Under the pieces are notes generated by a model, which saw only the letters and a program-made list of their open reading frames with translations, was not told the DNA's origin and ran no database searches. A stretch of 5,562 nt of DNA, from assembly GCF_020742345.1 (NCBI RefSeq), contig NZ_DYXC01000096.1:1-5562 (forward strand). The letters run 5' to 3'. Shown here in pieces: positions 4,486 through 5,562 of the stretch. Position numbers and translations under genes: made by a program. Source of the DNA: Enteractinococcus helveticum. Its GTDB lineage: Bacteria; Actinomycetota; Actinomycetes; Actinomycetales; Micrococcaceae. Numbering within the stretch: position 1 is the stretch's first letter; each line of letters begins with the position of its first letter.

Positions 4486-5562
4486 CTAAGGGACATCCAG
4501 TCCGGTCGGTTCGGAGGGGATCTTTTTAATGAACAGCGACAGGATCAGCGCGACGGCACTGAGGAATCCGGTGACGAGAAATGCTGAGTTCGCCCCGTCG
4601 GCTACCGCTGTTGTTTCGGCCACACCCTGGGCTTGAGCGTCGGCGGAGATGTTGCTGTAAATGGTGATCATCACGGCGGTGCCGGCTGCTCCGGCCAGTT
4701 GTTGCAGGGTGTTGAGGATTGCAGAACCGTGACCGAAGAGGTCAGATGGCAGAGAGCTGAGCGCCGTCGTCATTAATGGACTGAACAGGCCGGCCAGTCC
4801 GACGGAGAAGATGACGTGGATGGTAACGACGAGCCAGACGTCAGTGTATTCATCCACGGTGGCCAGCCAGAAAATGGCGCCGGTGACGATGATCATGGCT
4901 GGGATGATGAGTGGGCGTGGACCAAAGCGGTCGTAGAGGCGGCCGAAAAGTGGTGATAACACGCCTTCGAGCAGGCCGCCGGGCAGTAGGACGAGCCCGG
5001 CGATCAGTGCGGTAACCAGCAGTGAGCCTTGAAGGTACAGCGGCAGGGTGTTCATGGCGCCGAGCAATGCCGCGAACAGGACCATGAGCACGGCCAGGGA
5101 GAATGTGTAGTTTGGTACGGCCAGTGGGCGGAGGTCGAGGAGGGCGCGGTCGTGTTTACCGAGTGCCAGCTGGCGCCAGACGAATAGTCCGAGTCCGAGG
5201 ATGCCTGTGCTGAAGATGGTAATGGCTATTTGGGCTGCTTGCCCACCGTCGAGGATGGTGCTGACGGAGCTGAGGCCATAGACGAGGCCGCCGAATGCGA
5301 CGGCGGAGAGAATGACGGATAAGACATCGAGCGGGGTGGCGCGTTGTTCGCCGATGTTAGTGAGTTTGGTGGCGCCGATAATGCCGGCCAGCGCAATGAG
5401 CGGAACCATAAACCAGAAGATGCCGTGCCAGGATGTGAAGCTCAGGATCGCTCCGGCCAGGCTTGGGCCAAGTGCGGGACCCACAGCCATGACCACCGAG
5501 ATCAGGCCCATGATGGTGCCGCGGCGGTGGAAGGGAATCAGCGTCATGGCAACGGTCATAAG
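4486..5562 (-). CDS. DHA2-family (14-TM) MFS drug/proton antiporter, partial (N-terminus beyond the right edge)
   Basis: This is an inner-membrane proton-driven exporter of the EmrB/QacA type; substrates cannot be read from sequence. The frame is open from the right edge to TAG 4488-4486, 358 residues. It enters just before the antiporter motif C helix (SVVMAVGPALGPSLAGAIL). I count about ten hydrophobic spans, which fits TM5-14 of a 14-span DHA2 protein. A motif A-like loop, LFGRLYDRFGPRP, lies between the spans at the middle of the C-terminal half, and the family stretch SDLFGHGSAILNTLQQLAG precedes the penultimate span. The chain ends FIKKIPSEPTGLDVP. An ATG at 5559 is in frame, but family alignment shows that the protein continues upstream, so it should not be taken as the start. 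The C-terminal third has a decayed paralogue at 2283-2610. It converges with hipA, with a hairpin in the gap. Confidence 0.9.
   Translation of the reverse strand, partial: LMTVAMTLIPFHRRGTIMGLISVVMAVGPALGPSLAGAILSFTSWHGIFWFMVPLIALAGIIGATKLTNIGEQRATPLDVLSVILSAVAFGGLVYGLSSVSTILDGGQAAQIAITIFSTGILGLGLFVWRQLALGKHDRALLDLRPLAVPNYTFSLAVLMVLFAALLGAMNTLPLYLQGSLLVTALIAGLVLLPGGLLEGVLSPLFGRLYDRFGPRPLIIPAMIIVTGAIFWLATVDEYTDVWLVVTIHVIFSVGLAGLFSPLMTTALSSLPSDLFGHGSAILNTLQQLAGAAGTAVMITIYSNISADAQAQGVAETTAVADGANSAFLVTGFLSAVALILSLFIKKIPSEPTGLDVP

Overview
The window looks like a chromosomal segment of a moderately high-GC actinobacterium, probably in the Micrococcales (for example a Micrococcaceae or Yaniella/Enteractinococcus relative). 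The grounds are GTG and TTG starts, an actinobacterial-type pyrE, small lipoproteins and a very acidic secreted protein. The genus is inference.

Layout. Positions 1-826 (minus strand) hold pyrE followed by a small membrane protein that runs off the left edge; the two look like an operon. Divergent to it (plus strand, 949-1825) are two small lipoproteins in tandem, unrelated over most of their length but each with a cysteine just after the lipid anchor and another near the C-terminus. Positions 1826-2702 hold no intact gene but are not empty. By reading through stops and frameshifts I recognise three decayed genes: an AbiEi-type antitoxin (minus, about 1866-2254), the C-terminal part of a DHA2-type drug/proton antiporter (minus, about 2283-2610), and a fragment of a paralogue of the second lipoprotein (plus, about 2586-2702). 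Positions 2764-4388 (plus) hold an intact hipB-hipA toxin-antitoxin pair with a possible operator upstream. A long hairpin in the convergent gap (4417-4449) may be a terminator. From 4486 to the right edge (minus) is a DHA2-family MFS transporter cut by the window end.

How it fits together. The order lipoprotein, dead abiEi, dead MFS, dead lipoprotein, hipBA, live MFS is what would result if a convergent lipoprotein/MFS unit had been present twice, each copy had received a different toxin-antitoxin module in its convergent gap, and a deletion near 2590 had fused the remains. That model is inference. The homology of the two dead fragments to live genes in this same window is directly readable. 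The site therefore looks like a turnover spot for toxin-antitoxin modules beside housekeeping pyrE, with hipBA the current occupant and abiE an earlier one.
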